This document shows positions 24,601-36,900 of a stretch of 64,000 nt of DNA, one piece after another; within the stretch, counting starts at the first letter, position 1; every line of letters starts with the position of its first letter. Source of the stretch: Acanthornis magna (lineage: Eukaryota > Chordata > Aves > Passeriformes > Acanthizidae); NCBI GenBank assembly GCA_036785705.1, contig JAWUZG010000036.1, forward strand, positions 11,031,501 through 11,095,500, in the 5' to 3' direction. A model generated the notes under the pieces. It was not told the DNA's origin, searched no databases, and was given only the letters and a program-made list of their open reading frames with translations. Both the position numbers and the translations under genes were made by a program.

Positions 24601-24965
24601 GTCACTGTAAAAATCTTCCCAGCTGTTTCAGAAGAGGTACTGAGTCAACACTGGCAATTGAGACATGAACTGGCAAGCCCCTTAAGAAAGAGGAAAGAAA
24701 AAACATTGAATCTGTTTTGTGGTTTCATCCTTTATTCTAAGAACACCCAGGTATATATAAAAGTTGTTTCTACTGTCAAATAAAATGAAGTGCTAACACT
24801 GGTGACGTTTATCTTCAAAGACTCTTTCCCTGACAGAAGGAAGAGTGCCTAGTAAATGATCTTCACCAGGCAATTGAATATGTTCAGCATGAAAATAATA
24901 AGCTGCTTCTGAGTGCTGTTTTTATTGAAATAAGGCAAAAGAGCCACACCTGTGTAAACTGTCAC

Positions 24966-25028
24966 ATAAATAATTCATCACTGTGGTTATAACTTTGTGG
25001 TTCTCTACAGAATGACCTATCTGTTAAT
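24966..25028 (-). CDS. Large gene, candidate exon 15
   Basis: A 63-nt exon after acceptor TTTTCTGGCTTTCTGTAG, ending at donor GTGACA, with one base in and two out. It reads LTDRSFCREPQSYNHSDELF. The following candidate exon enters in a different phase, so a further exon between 24.9 and 21.7 kb is likely. Confidence 0.5.
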
Positions 25029-25127
25029 CTACAGAAAGCCAGAAAAGCACATGATGAGCAATTTTCAAACAGCAAAGGAATGGACTTTTTTTCCTTTTCA
25101 CTTTCCTTTTGTTTGCAAGACAAAAAG

Positions 25128-25250
25128 TCATAGAATGGCTTGGGCTGGAGCAGACCATTGAGATCATCTAGTTCTGACCTCCCTACATGGGCAGAGACAG
25201 CTTCCACTAGACCAGGTTGCTCTAAGCCCCATCTAACCCTGCGCTAAAGA
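25128..25250 (-). mobile_element. CR1 3'-end fragment, minus orientation
   Basis: Plus-strand text CATAGAATGGCTTGGGCTGG, then GATCATCTAGTTCTGACC and ACTAGACCAGGTTGCTC, is the reverse complement of a CR1 3' end. Confidence 0.85.
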
Positions 25251-25254
25251 GTTT

Positions 25255-25492
25255 AAACTGAAGCAAGAGAGATTAACAGGAGATTTAGGCTAGATCTTAG
25301 AAAAACAATGTGTAGAAAGTAGGGCTAGTTGAGCTCAGAAAGAGTTTGCCAGAAGAGATTATGGAACCTGATGTGTTTTTTTTTTAGAGGTGCAGTCTAG
25401 TCAGAACTGGTTTGGTCATAGTTCATCCTACTTCTGAGCCAGGAATTAATTAGATGACTCTCGCTCCTTTCAGCTCTATTTGTTATGATTTT
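25255..25492 (+). mobile_element. Older CR1 3'-end fragment, plus orientation
   Basis: A diverged CR1-like 3' region: GATTTAGGCTAGATCTTAG, AACTGGTTTGGTCATAGTTC, GATGACTCTCGCTCCTTTCA, then TATGATTTT. It lies head-on to the neighbouring minus-oriented CR1. Confidence 0.65.
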
Positions 25493-26028
25493 ATCATGTG
25501 AACATGAAAAACAGAAACATTCGTGCATTAAGGGAGATCTGTGCCGGGAAGTCTTGCATCAGCAACACATAAATCCATTAAGTCATCTGCCTATAAAACA
25601 CTTTCCTCAATTATGCCCTTCTTTTAAAATGTATTTCAACCTTGTCAAACCCAAAACAGCTATTGAAAAAGACCTTTACAAAAAGACTTTTTTTTGATAA
25701 CCCAAAACACTCTTGCAAAGCCCCACCAAGACTCAAAGCCTGCTCTTCAAATAAGGAGTTTATTTTCAGTACAAAACACAGACAAAGCCAACAGAAAGTT
25801 ACTTAAATCAATTTAAGAGCTAAGGAATACAGCAATGTCCGGTGCCTAAACAGCAACACAGAGACCTGCAATAGGTCAACATACCGAACATACAATAGTA
25901 AAAATTTATATACCACTTTTATAATTTCTTTTCAGTCCTCCACTGAATAACTTCTTTTTAAGAACAGAAGTCCTTCCTTGCAGCAGTTGTTACAGTAAGC
26001 AGGCAATGCACATGCTGAAATATAACAC

Positions 26029-26119
26029 AAGCAGCTTTTCTTAACAAAAATATGATAAGGGGAACGGGGAATCAAACCCAGAAAATCTTGAACCCTCGTC
26101 ACACACAATATCACAGTAT
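26029..26119 (-). CDS. Large gene, candidate exon 14
   Basis: Acceptor CCTTTTTTCCCCAATAG is excellent. The frame entered with two bases reads TVILCVTRVQDFLGLIPRSP and stays open to 25932. The donor is unsure. The border given uses GTGTTA, because that phase fits the next exon; other GTs are possible. Confidence 0.5.
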
Positions 26120-26184
26120 CTATTGGGGAAAAAAGGTTACTTCATTAGAATCAGATGCTAAGAGAAAAAAAGACATCAGCTTAC

Positions 26185-26225
26185 CCGGTGCACCTGTCTC
26201 ACATAAAGAAACTTTGTAAAGAAAT
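26185..26225 (-). CDS. Large gene, candidate exon 13
   Basis: A 41-nt exon with a long pyrimidine tract before it (TTCCTCTGACCTCTTTCAAG) and a strong donor, GTAAGC. Read with one base in it gives FLYKVSLCETGAP and leaves one base, which fits the following exon through a GAT codon. Confidence 0.5.
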
Positions 26226-27604
26226 CTTGAAAGAGGTCAGAGGAAGACAGAGTAGTGGCAACATGAAATCAAGTGGCATTCTTTGCAATATTATTCAAGA
26301 ACTTGAGCAAATTACTGGCATCTTCCTTCCTCAGGAAAGAGCATCCCACACTACAGGATTTTAAAAGGGAAAATCCTTGACTCCCACAAAAGAAGCCACA
26401 AAACCTCTCTTTTCTCAGTCCCATGCTAAAATTCACAAATTTGTAATCACAACAGATTCTAATTATGTTCTAATTTCAACAGTAAAAAGAGCAGAAGGCT
26501 AACTCAAAAGCCCAAACACCAATTGCCCAAGGCACACACTGTGATTCAGACCCACAAGATCTTGTCTAGAACTTGCTGTGGAGTATCAGTAAATTGTTTA
26601 CATTTTATATCTCAGTTTACTCTGCTGAAAAATAAAATAGCGTGTGGCTCATTTGGGAAGTTTGAAGGTTGAGCCATTCACTATCTGTGGGATTTGGAAA
26701 TACATGCATATGGAATAATAAAACCATCATGAGGAAGAGTTGCACAGGCATTTCCAAATACATTCAGATTTTGTACTTACGAAGAGCTTTATTCATATTC
26801 TCCATCTAGAGCTGATTTATCATCCACTAAATTATTATTGGAGAGTGATAGCTTATAAAAGATTAATTAACATTACATTACCAGCTTAGCACAACACACA
26901 CCTAAAACCACAGTTACTTTTATTGTGGTTTTCTAGCTCATTATCTAATAGTCCTAGAGCTTCATTGTAGCATAGTTTATTCCACAGCAGTTGGGTTTTT
27001 TTTTTTGTTTTCTAGTTGTTTGGGTTTTTTGTTGTTATTTGTTTTTAATATACATGTTGACTTTCTTATTTATGGGTTATTTGGATTTAAAACTGTCTTT
27101 TATGACCCTTATATTATTCTTTCTTGTGAGGCTGAGGTCCAGTATTTGGGGTTCTCATCTAATGTGGCCATTGCTTTTTAATCTGCTATGACAAGGTGTG
27201 TATTTCCACACTTGATCCCCTTCAGAGTCATCTTGTAGTTGAAAGTCAAGTGAAAGGTCACAGTGACAAGCATTTTAGAACCACTGAAACCAAGAAGGAA
27301 GATTATGGATCTATTCAAAAACATGGTGCCAGTATTTGCCCGAGGCTAAAATGGAGTTTTGAAAATGCTACTGAGCAGCTGCTCTCTGTTCTGGCATGCG
27401 CATCCTATTGGAAGCCCAGGAAATATACAGCAGACTTGTGTGTCCCTGTCTTAAATGATGCTTTGATCTGGAGAACAGGAAGGGAAAACAGGACATTTCA
27501 TTCCATTGGCTGTTGTTGCTTTCCTTACACTAATAAAAAACCCCACTCTTTCAGATGAGACGCTCAGTGGGATTGGACCTACAGATCCACCAACCTTGTT
27601 TTGT

Positions 27605-27760
27605 CTATAATGTGTAAAGTTCCCAGTGTATGAACCAAGAAGCATTTGGACAATGCACACAGTGGGATTTTTTGGGTTGTCCTGTGCAGCAACAGATGCT
27701 GGACTCAATGATCCTTGCAGGTCCCTTTCAACACAGCATATTCCATGATAAAATAACTGC
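27605..27760 (+). mobile_element. CR1 3'-end fragment, plus orientation, degraded
   Basis: The end matches the CR1 style: GATGCTGGACTCAATGATCC, TTGCAGGTCCCTTTCAAC and ATATTCCATGATA. Confidence 0.7.
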
Positions 27761-28560
27761 ACAATGAATAATTTGTGTTCATGAGGGCTCGAAGACACCA
27801 GAAGGATTGAGTGAAACAAGACAGGTATAGCACTTTTCACTGGTAGTATTAAATAAGTCTAAGAAAAGGGAAGTTGCAAGTTTGGGAAGCCTTGAGACAA
27901 ACACTGCTGCAGACAGAGGTACCAGAGATTTGCCTACACTCACACAGGCAATTGTGACAATACCAGAAAGAGAATTTTAAAACCTTAGTTACAACACACC
28001 TTGTGACAGCTGTATGTAGCCTTTGCTTTCCATTCCAAAAGATATTCTTACATCATCTTTCACATCTTCACCATTTCCTAAAGGTCTATTGCCCAGAATG
28101 GCATTTGAGATCCTAGTAACACTTAATTACTTAAAAGCTTTGTTTTGAAATTTAAGTGTGTATAGTCATACCAGTAGAACCATAGTATGAATTTATGGCA
28201 TCTATTAACACTGTTGTTTTCTACTCTTAAACAACATAATACCCAGCAATATAAACCCAGTAAAAATTCGATATATAAATCCTTGTCATAAAAATGAAGT
28301 GGCACTCAAAGGTTTTCATATAACAGAATATAACTAGCTTTATGATTTGTGTGCAATATAATCAAACTGATCAAAATACAAACATTGTAATAGAAAGCAG
28401 ATCTAAAAGTACTATTTACTTTAAAAGGCTGTAAAGGATGCTGTAGAACAGCCTTTCCAAAAGCTTTTATGGATTTAATTACATATGAATCTCAAACTAC
28501 TTTGAAGACAGCAGACTATAATTATAAAGAAGCTGTAGCAGCAGATATTCAGCAAACCAC

Positions 28561-28668
28561 TTTGAAAATTAACTTCAACAGCTGAGCAGATATTTCCAAA
28601 TTTAAGGTGAGAAGAAACATTAAAAACACCATGGATAGACATATAGTGATACAGAGAATTAGAAGTGT
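28561..28668 (-). CDS. Large gene, candidate exon 12
   Basis: Acceptor TTTTTTTGTGGAAAG. The phase fits exon 11 through a GAC codon. The peptide starts TSNSLYHYMSIHGVFNVSS. The donor taken is GTGGTT, and the frame stays open beyond it. The exit phase does not fit the next candidate at 26.2 kb, so an intervening exon is probably missing. A second frame of this exon is also open. Confidence 0.45.
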
Positions 28669-30011
28669 CTTTCCACAAAAAAAGCTAACTTATGAACAGA
28701 TTACATTTTGTGGCATTTGATGCACTTCCTTTTTTATTAGTCTACTATCCACTTGTATGACTTCTTCCCTTAACAGATACTTATTCTTGAACAAACGCAG
28801 GATGTCTTCAGAAAACAGAGTTGAACTATTTACAGTAGTAATCTTAATACTAACTTATCATTGATGCCCGCTGGATACAGTGCACGCATGTTCACAGGAA
28901 AAAGCAATCTTCTATCACTCTAAGACAAACACACAACTTTTGAGCTCACAGTACAAAAGCAACTTTAAGACCTGCAGAACAAAGTTTTCACACTTCTGCT
29001 CTCACATGACATCTTGCAAAAGATGCAATTATTCTCCAAGAAATGTAATTTCCAGTGCTCTGTGGTTGTCCAATTGCTGTGAAAGGCAAATATAAACTAA
29101 CAAGAAACTATTTACAATTTATACTCAATAGCAACACAACTTTTAGCAAGAGTATGACCAAAAAACCAGAACAATTAAAAAACCTGCAAGTGCATGCAAA
29201 ATACTATGAGTTTTATATAACACTGGTGCTCCCAATTTCCACTTGCAAATCACCTATTAGATTCTTAATTATCCAACTGTACAAAGCAGAGGATGTGACT
29301 GCATGCACACAGAGAGCAGGGCATGCAACTTTGACCACCATCACAGGGAGTCTTTCATCACAGCTTAGAATTGCCCAGTCAGGAACCCTTGCAAACTAAC
29401 TTGTTTTTTTTCCACAACTCATTGCTATGCATAATCCCAACCTCTAAATCACAGAACATGAAAGAAAAAATCACTTTCACTGAAGAGCCATATCTAGTCT
29501 TTTCATCCTCTCAGTAATTCAAATGATACAGTGAACTATTAGATTTGTAATTTGCCACTAATTCAACATGCACCCCTGCTATCTTTCCAAGCCCACAATC
29601 TCAGGGCAGCTCAGATTTCAAACAGGTCATATTGTTCATAGGAGATTGCCAGAATTTTGAATACCTTTACTTTGCAATGTACTTACATTTTAAACCTATT
29701 ATTCAATTAAATTTTTTTTTTTAAATTCTCATAATTAAAGAGGCTACTTTGCAAACTACAAAAAAAAAAAAAAACAAACAATGCTCAGCAGAGGCCAACA
29801 GAAAAATTCCATACTCATACCATCAACCCCTGCATCACCTGAGCCTCACAGAAGTAGCTTATTTTCCATGTGGAGCACCATGAAGGCAAAATATGACATT
29901 TGGTCCACATAAAACACAACAGTTTTCTGGAGAGACAGCAAGACTGAGGATTAGGAACCCCAACTTCCAAAGGGAAGAAGCAAAACAGCACTTATGTACA
30001 AGACAACTAAC

Positions 30012-30146
30012 CCCATAGCTCTGATAAATGCAAATTGAACAGCACTTTGTCTGAACAGAAAAGATTAGAGACTTTTGTACGATGATCTGGGCTTTTCCTC
30101 TTGTCCTCCCTAAAGCTAATGGCCTGTGGAACAGCACTGCTGTTCT
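30012..30146 (-). CDS. Large gene, exon 11
   Basis: A 135-nt exon after a strong pyrimidine tract (CTCCTTTCTGGTCTAG), ending at donor GTTAGT. It enters with two bases and leaves one. The 44-codon peptide includes FREDKRKSPDHRTKVSNLFC and KVLFNLHLSELW. It is polar and basic in the first half. Confidence 0.7.
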
Positions 30147-31773
30147 CTAGACCAGAAAGGAGCCACGGACAGCAGAGACAAATCAGAAAGAACAAAACCT
30201 GTATTCATAAAGTCCCTAGTCCAGGACAAAGCTCAATTCCAACCTCCAAGTTTGTCCAACAGAGATTTTGACCAAAATTAACAGGCTAATTTGGCAAACT
30301 ACACCTTTACCAGTGAAATCAATTACTAATTGTCATTGTTCTCAAAGAGCTGTAAATGCAGCTTATATCATTGAGTAGCCCAGGGAAGCAATGCTGTCGC
30401 AGCAGCAGTGGCAGGACCAAGCTGCTGAACTCTCTGAACAGGTAAAGTGAGCTCTGGCCACAACAAAAGGCTGCTCAGCGAAGTCAGCACAGCTCACTTT
30501 AAACAACGAACTCTGTGGAGAGAAAGGGAGGACAATTGTATTCTGATCCTCACTCCTGGTCCAGCCTTGATGTTTTCCCCCTTCACCTGTCTTTACTTTG
30601 CTTTACTTTTGAAAAAATGTTACAATTGTTCCTTATTTCAGGAAGAGTAGAAAGGGAAGTCTTATAGCTCCTAGTAGAAAAACCCACAGTGTAGCTAATA
30701 TTGACACACACAGACTGACGCATGCATCAGGACAGTCTGCCCTCCTTTCTCCTGTTAGGTTGGTAGCAACAAAAATCACAACTAGCATGGTTCAAGCAGC
30801 TTGACTATCGATTTGCAACAACAAAGTGGGCAGAGTCCCACCCAACACAAGTCACCGCCAGGACTCGGGTGATAGCAAGCACCTTTTATTTAAGGCTGGA
30901 AGTTGAACACATTTACACCTTTCCTTTCCAACAGTCTATCCAAAGAATATCAGCAGTGACTGTGAATGGAATTATCCACATTTCCCCAAGGGTAGCACAT
31001 GAAAGGACTTTTTCCTGCTGCACTTTTGTGCCTTTGTTTTGCTGCTCATGTCAAGGACACGGCATGGGAAAGGGAGGAGTAGACAGGATATGCTATATGA
31101 ACACTGTTATTACTTTAACTTAGCATTTTCCAATGGGAAACCATGTCAGGGAGGGGAAGAGTCTCACAGGAAGCTTTCCATACTCAGAGTCACAGGCTGG
31201 CTCCAGAAACCTCCCAGACATGCTCCCATGATTGTCTCCTATTTAATGGCTGCCTTTAGTTGCTGCCTCAGTTGGTTTCTCTTCTTTTAAGAGCTTCCTC
31301 TCCACCACTTCATGAGTAAATGTTATTTCTGTTTTGGTCTAACATCAAACAAATTCCTTAGCACAACAGCTGTTTCCAGTCAAACCATTTCAAGACATGA
31401 ATTTATCATTATAAACAAAGACAAATGTAAGTAAGTCCAAAGTAAACCAGAAAACTAAAAGCACATTTGCATTGTTTACTATACTTACCATACATAAACT
31501 ATAGCAAGTACAGCTGTAAAAATGTGTCATTTATTTCCACTTCTCATTGTGCAAATTCAAGCCAAGAGGCTACTAAAACCAAAATATTGATTACTTATAA
31601 TTTTGAGGAAGAAGATGCCAACATTGATGCAATGTTGATATAGTGCATCACTTTTGCCATACGCAGCATCTGAAAGCAGAAAGATCTTCAGAGGACTTTT
31701 TATTATCCTTGTTTTGCTTTGAAACAGAATTATTACCTATTGATGCAGTAACTTGAAACCAAGGAAAACTTAC

Positions 31774-32009
31774 TTTCTAATTTCTTGACACAGGAAAATG
31801 TATTTTCCAGTATTTTTCCTTCTAATACACACCACCAAAAGACCATGCTTCCACTAGGCCTCCTTATGTATTTTTGCATGGCTCTCACATCTGGAGAGGC
31901 TTCTGTCCTTGTTTCGCTATCCAAAACAACAAGTGATGTGAAAACTACTTTTTGAATGTTCCTGAAGTCACATTTTAGGGTTAGGGGCAGAAAGAATACC
32001 TTATTAGCC
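31774..32009 (-). CDS. Large gene, exon 10
   Basis: A 236-nt exon with one open frame of 78 codons, from acceptor TTTGAACAG to a strong donor (GAAA then GTAAGT). The peptide has ANKVFFLPLTLKCDFRNIQK followed by VVFTSLVVLDSE and then IRRPSGSMVFWWCVLEGKI, suggesting beta strands rather than the helical repeats of the C terminus. It leaves one base, which joins the exon at 30.1 kb in phase. Confidence 0.75.
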
Positions 32010-32994
32010 CTGTTCAAAACAGCTTAAAATTATATTCAAATGGATGAAAAAACAGAAGTCTCAAAGCCTAGTACACAGTATCAGAGAACCTTCCAGAGTA
32101 TATGTGTAGGCACACAATCATGCGCACTGTTTCCAAGATGGAGTCCTAAATACGTATAAAGGTTGCAAGTGTCCCATCATAAAAACTGTTTCACAAGGCA
32201 AAAAAACTTGGATTATTTTTCCTCTGAAGTTCATGCAGTTCCACCATTACTTTAATAGGATTTTTACCTGGTTAAGAAAATAAAATGAGAAACAGAAAGG
32301 AAATAAATTATAGCCTTTGTTACAAGCTGCCATATGCTTACAATCTCCACAGTCACGCAGATTCACAAATTTGTCTGCCTGTTCCCACACATCCAATTGA
32401 CACATCTGATGAAGACACTAGTATGGTGGAAGAAGTAGAAACATGCACCTGAAAAAATGCCAGAAGCTTCCCAGCTATGTGAAACACATTGAGTTTTATT
32501 TTCATTGGTTGGTTGATTTCTTAATCCCAAAAGTTTTCATTTGAGTTTATGATAATGTTTTCCTTTTAGAATACGTATATATCAGTTTCAGATCCCTACA
32601 AATACCTATACATTTCTTGCATTAACCACCTCTGCTTTTCTACTCCTTCCTTCAAGCACATACACTTTAAAGTAATCTCATCTCATTAATTCACCCAAAA
32701 TAGGCATCACATCTCCTCCTGTACTCTTGCAAGGATGTAGGTTTTCTCCTTGCTCAAGACAACTAAGTTTTGACCTCTTAGTTGTGGTAGCTGAAAGCAG
32801 CACAGGCTGTTTGCCACAGATCATGATATAAACTCTTCCTCCATCTCATAATCTGTACATGCCATAAAAACAGGAAGCCTATTTAATGGTGTAGTACAGT
32901 TGATGTAATGGGTGTTTTAGAGTGTTAATGATAAGCAGCTTGATAACAAACTAACAGTTGTGAAGTCTGCAGTCCAAAGGACTAAGAGCCTTAC

Positions 32995-33085
32995 TTGCAG
33001 CATTGTACCGTGAGGACATGCAGAACAGGAAGTGTCCAAGGAACACAGCACAAACTGAACACATGGTGCTGCGAAGGACTGGCAT
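32995..33085 (-). CDS. Large gene, candidate exon 9
   Basis: A 91-nt exon with acceptor TCTCTCAG and strong donor GTAAGG. All three frames are open, so the frame is set by its neighbours. The favoured one, with CCVPWTLPVLHVLTVQCC, enters with two bases and leaves two (AA), giving a Lys codon with the next exon's first base. Confidence 0.5.
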
Positions 33086-34336
33086 CTGAGAGACTGCTTA
33101 GATTTTGGAGAAAAATCAATCAACTAGCAAAACCAGAAAAACTGTTGAGTCTGCAAAACAGAATGCAGCAGAAAGCACACAACCCAAGGAATTAATTAAA
33201 AGGGAAGTATGAGCTGGAGTTTTGTGGTTTGCTTCTCGACATCAGTATGTAGCACACAATACTTGTTAGCTGCCAGACTGCTCACACACCTGACCAACAA
33301 ATCCAGTGACAGAGTTAGAAGCACAAGCAGGACAGTGCAGAAGCAGAAACTACCACACTGTCAGCAGGCCTCTCCATTTACTCTGATATCAAAGTTGTCC
33401 AAACCCACCCTCCAGTCAGATCATCTGAAACTCATCTTTCCAGTGACAGGTATTTTTCTGTAAGCAAGTACTCTCTGCACCCAGCATTTTCCTAAAGGAA
33501 CTATTTTAGCCTTCAAATTCCCTTTACATGGGACCCATGTTCTGCTCCGTACAACTGTGGCCACAACAGTGCATCTCCAGATGCTCTGAAGCCTACTCAT
33601 CACCCTCCTCACCACCTCCCCTTAAGTTCCAGCAGTCAATGAAATAAATTTCTTTCACCATTTTGATAAATGAAGCTAGCTCTTTTTATTTTGCAATTTA
33701 AAACATTTGATAAAATTAAGTATTTTGCTGCTCAAAGGTCAGAGAGAGACACCAGTTATACAACTATCACTATAACTGCAGCTACCACAGCTTAGGAGGG
33801 CACTGTAGCATATACACAACACTTAACCTATTTTAAAATAAAACAGAACCGATTACTGTCAGAGGATGTACTTTGCTGTACATTGTACCTGCTTATACCA
33901 AGGTCTGCAATACACACACATTTATACTTTGACATTCCCTCAAATTAATCTGAACAGCTTACTCTAGCCCTCTAAGGAACTGGCAGACCATTTGAGTGCC
34001 TTGCAGCCATTGAAACCTCATACTGAAAGCCCTTCTGATCCTTTAAGATAGATATCACCTTCAGATATCACACAGGAATTTTTAGAGAGAAAATCGTCCA
34101 AAGAAATTTAAACACCATAGAGAAATACGCCTTGGACTCTTCTACCATTTAGAAGACTTTTAGATGTTGAAAACAGAAAGCAGGCAAACGTCATGGGAAA
34201 AAAATCTCAAGCAGATGTTAAACACTACCTGGAACTAAATTCTATTAACAAAAGCAAACGTTAACCTTTGAGATTCTGTCCTCAAGTAAGACTTACTGAT
34301 GGCACATAACCCTCACCACTCTTGTTCAAAACTCAC

Positions 34337-34383
34337 CTACACTTTTGGCTGTATATTGAAGTGATATGTTCTCCGGGCTTCCC
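34337..34383 (-). CDS. Large gene, candidate exon 8
   Basis: A 47-nt exon between acceptor AACACTTTTCAG and the strong donor GTGAGT. In the favoured frame it reads GSPENISLQYTAKSV, one base in and one out, and joins exon 9 through a GAT codon. An alternative frame (GKPGEHITSIYSQKC) is also open. Confidence 0.5.
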
Positions 34384-35117
34384 CTGAAAAGTGTTAACAG
34401 AAGGAAGCAGCATTCCCACTCCAAAAGCTCCAGGATATAAAGCATGATTTGAGCAACAGAGTCTTATACATTGTGTAAGCCCTGTTTACACTATACTATT
34501 GTAATGCATTCATTATGATTAATTTCTACAAAACCCCATTAATCTAACTGTCCTCACCATTAACTAGAACAACTGGTAGCAGAAGAAAAAACGCAAGCAT
34601 ATTTTGGGACATATGCTTGAAATAAACCTCTTATTTCTTTTATATAAGGTTTGGGAAGTTTAACTTAATAGCTTTTCCAAAATATTAAGGCTCTCCAGAC
34701 AAAGCTTACAATATGTGCATTTAGCTAACATGTTTTAATACGTGACATTACTCAAACATCATAGATATTTAATTGCAAATGTACATAAACCCTTCAGCAA
34801 TTATGTAGAATTCTCAGAATTATGCAGAATTCTCAGCAACTGATGCATATAAAATTCAAATTTTCTTACACTTTAAGAAGTTGGCTGAATTTTTCTTTAC
34901 CTTTTTCAACTGAAGTGGAAAATACTTTTTCTCTTCTCATTTTAGTAAATCTTTGACAGGACAAAAACATAGTGTAGTCTCTTGATGTGAACTAGTATGA
35001 CAAATGCCTTTTGGTATCTGTATTACCCAAATCTGATCCTAAAAACTTTAAGCAACTTCTTTTCATTCAAATGGCATTAACACTAAGAAAAAATATTTAG
35101 TTAGAACATTGCCTTAC

Positions 35118-35174
35118 CGTGTAAATGCCAATTCTACAAACAGCAAATGAGAGCTGGATACATTCAGACATAGT
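35118..35174 (-). CDS. Large gene, candidate exon 7
   Basis: A 57-nt segment with very good signals at both ends: acceptor TTTTAATTCCTTTAG and donor GTAAGG. Two frames are open (one containing SSSHLLFVELAFT, one containing CIQLSFAVCRIGIYT). The phase left by exon 6 at its GTAAAA donor fits neither, so exon 6 uses another donor or an exon is missing between them. Confidence 0.5.
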
Positions 35175-35781
35175 CTAAAGGAATTAAAATAAAGACATTA
35201 CCAAGAATGCTATTTATTAAGAATTACTTTTCTTCCCATCTCTCCCCTCTCCCCTGAAAGAAACACCTTCTTCAAGGCTGTATTAAACAGCCTGAGAAAA
35301 ATGTCATATAAATTCAGAGTATATAGATACATACTACCTTTCACACAGAAGCAGCTGTGAACACCTTTACACTTAAGTAGTTCAGTATTTCATTACAGGC
35401 CTCAAATTACCTAATGACCCCCAAAATACCTGTACACAACATAAACAATTTGAATGTAAGCTTTCAGTCTCATTTCTTTTTATCTACTCTGGTTTAAAAA
35501 CAATCTGCAAGAAACATTTTAATGGAGTGCTTTCTGGCCTTTTACTGGACTGTAAAGAGCTTCTGTGTTTATATGTTACAGTTCTTCTCTCCCTGTACCA
35601 TCACTGAAACTTTCTTCCCCTATATACCAAAATAACACATATAATTTAATGTTTGCACATTTCTGGAGTCTTATTCCTTTAGTTTTCTGATATTTTCATG
35701 TTCAAGGTAGAACACGAAAATAGAACTTTTTTTTTTTAATCTGTTCTTACAGCTGGGAATAATCATATTAAAAGTTTTTAC

Positions 35782-35957
35782 CCTCAACTTGCTCAACTTC
35801 CAATCTGCTGTGATGCCACAATTCTATGTCTTCTGCAGTCACCCAGAGAGGCTGAGGATGGACTACGAATTTCTGATGAAACAGATGAAAAACATCTTCT
35901 TTAATTAGCGTAACAAAGCCAGGAAATAAATGCAGCTCTCCAATACCAAAATAAAAA
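35782..35957 (-). CDS. Large gene, exon 6
   Basis: A 176-nt exon after acceptor CTGCAACAG, ending at donor GTAAAA, with one base in and one out. Only this frame is open. The 58-codon peptide starts FYFGIGELHLFPGFVTLIKE and contains VVHPQPLWVTAEDIELWHH. A GTTGAG ten bases earlier is an alternative donor that changes the exit phase, which matters for the next exons. Confidence 0.7.
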
Positions 35958-36699
35958 CTGTTGCAGGTTTGCCACATTTTCTATATAATTAGATAAAATA
36001 AACTTATCTTACAATGATTTTTTCAAAAGAGTAATTGAGGAATTACTTTAAATAAGGTGTTTGAGAAGTCACTGCAGGCAAAAAGCCATCAAGTGGAACA
36101 TTTTTATTACATGTTTAAGAAATTCACACATTATCTGCATGTATTTTAAGATAAAGTGCTGAATGCTACAGACTTCAAACATACCAGTCAAAACATCTTT
36201 TCATCATCTGCTTTCTAGATTCTCCCACCCTCCAAAAAAGAGAAAACCCTTTAATTGGAATACCCATTTAATTAACACTGGGATTTTAAAAAAACCAAAA
36301 AACCAAAACAAAACAAAAGAATGGATCTTATTAATTCTAAGTAATAAAAAAAAAAGTGTAGCAACATTTTTCTTTTGCTCTGTTACATTTAAATATTAAA
36401 CACACAGTTATTTCACCAAACTGTCTGAAAATCAAAAAGCACAGCACAAAAACCTGGTTGATTGGTATATGGTTGGATATGGTTGATTTTCTTTTCTCAC
36501 TGGAAGTAATCTAACATATTATTACTGACAAGAAAATGCTGATTCAAAGCACCATTTCAATTTAAAGATGGGGGGGGTTTTCAGCTTTAAGAACAAACAT
36601 CCAAGTCTACCACTTGTGCTCCGAGCTTCTCCCAGAAAGAAAAAAGTGACAGAGAAATAGGAACTGACTTCAAGAAACCCTACAGTTACACAAAGTGGT

Positions 36700-36900
36700 G
36701 GGGCGGGGTCATAAACTATACCCCCCCGCCCCATACTAGCTGCAGACCTTGTTCCAAAGGTTCCAGGGATGGATGACTTCCCCAAGCAATTTAGTCCAGT
36801 GCTTCATTACCCTCTCTACTAGAAAGTTTCCTAATGTTTAACCTGGGTCTGCTGCAATTTAAACCCATACTTAAACACCAGGTGACACAGAGAGTGATTT
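36700..36900 (-). mobile_element. Older CR1 3'-region fragment, minus orientation
   Basis: The minus strand reads GGGTTTAAATTGCAGCAG, ACATTAGGAAACTTTCTAG and GGTAATGAAGCACTGGAC, the order seen in diverged CR1 3' regions. Confidence 0.7.

Noticed and set aside
26781..26852. Well-spliced segment on the minus strand reading LSNNNLVDDKSALDGEYE
   Set aside because: An in-frame TAA lies before its strong GTAAGT donor and the other frames close early; only a 25-nt form survives, and it does not fit its neighbours in phase.
30327..30442. Candidate minus-strand exon with LVLPLLLRQHCFPGLLND
   Set aside because: All three frames are largely open and it breaks the phase between the 31.8-kb and 30.1-kb exons, which join directly without it.
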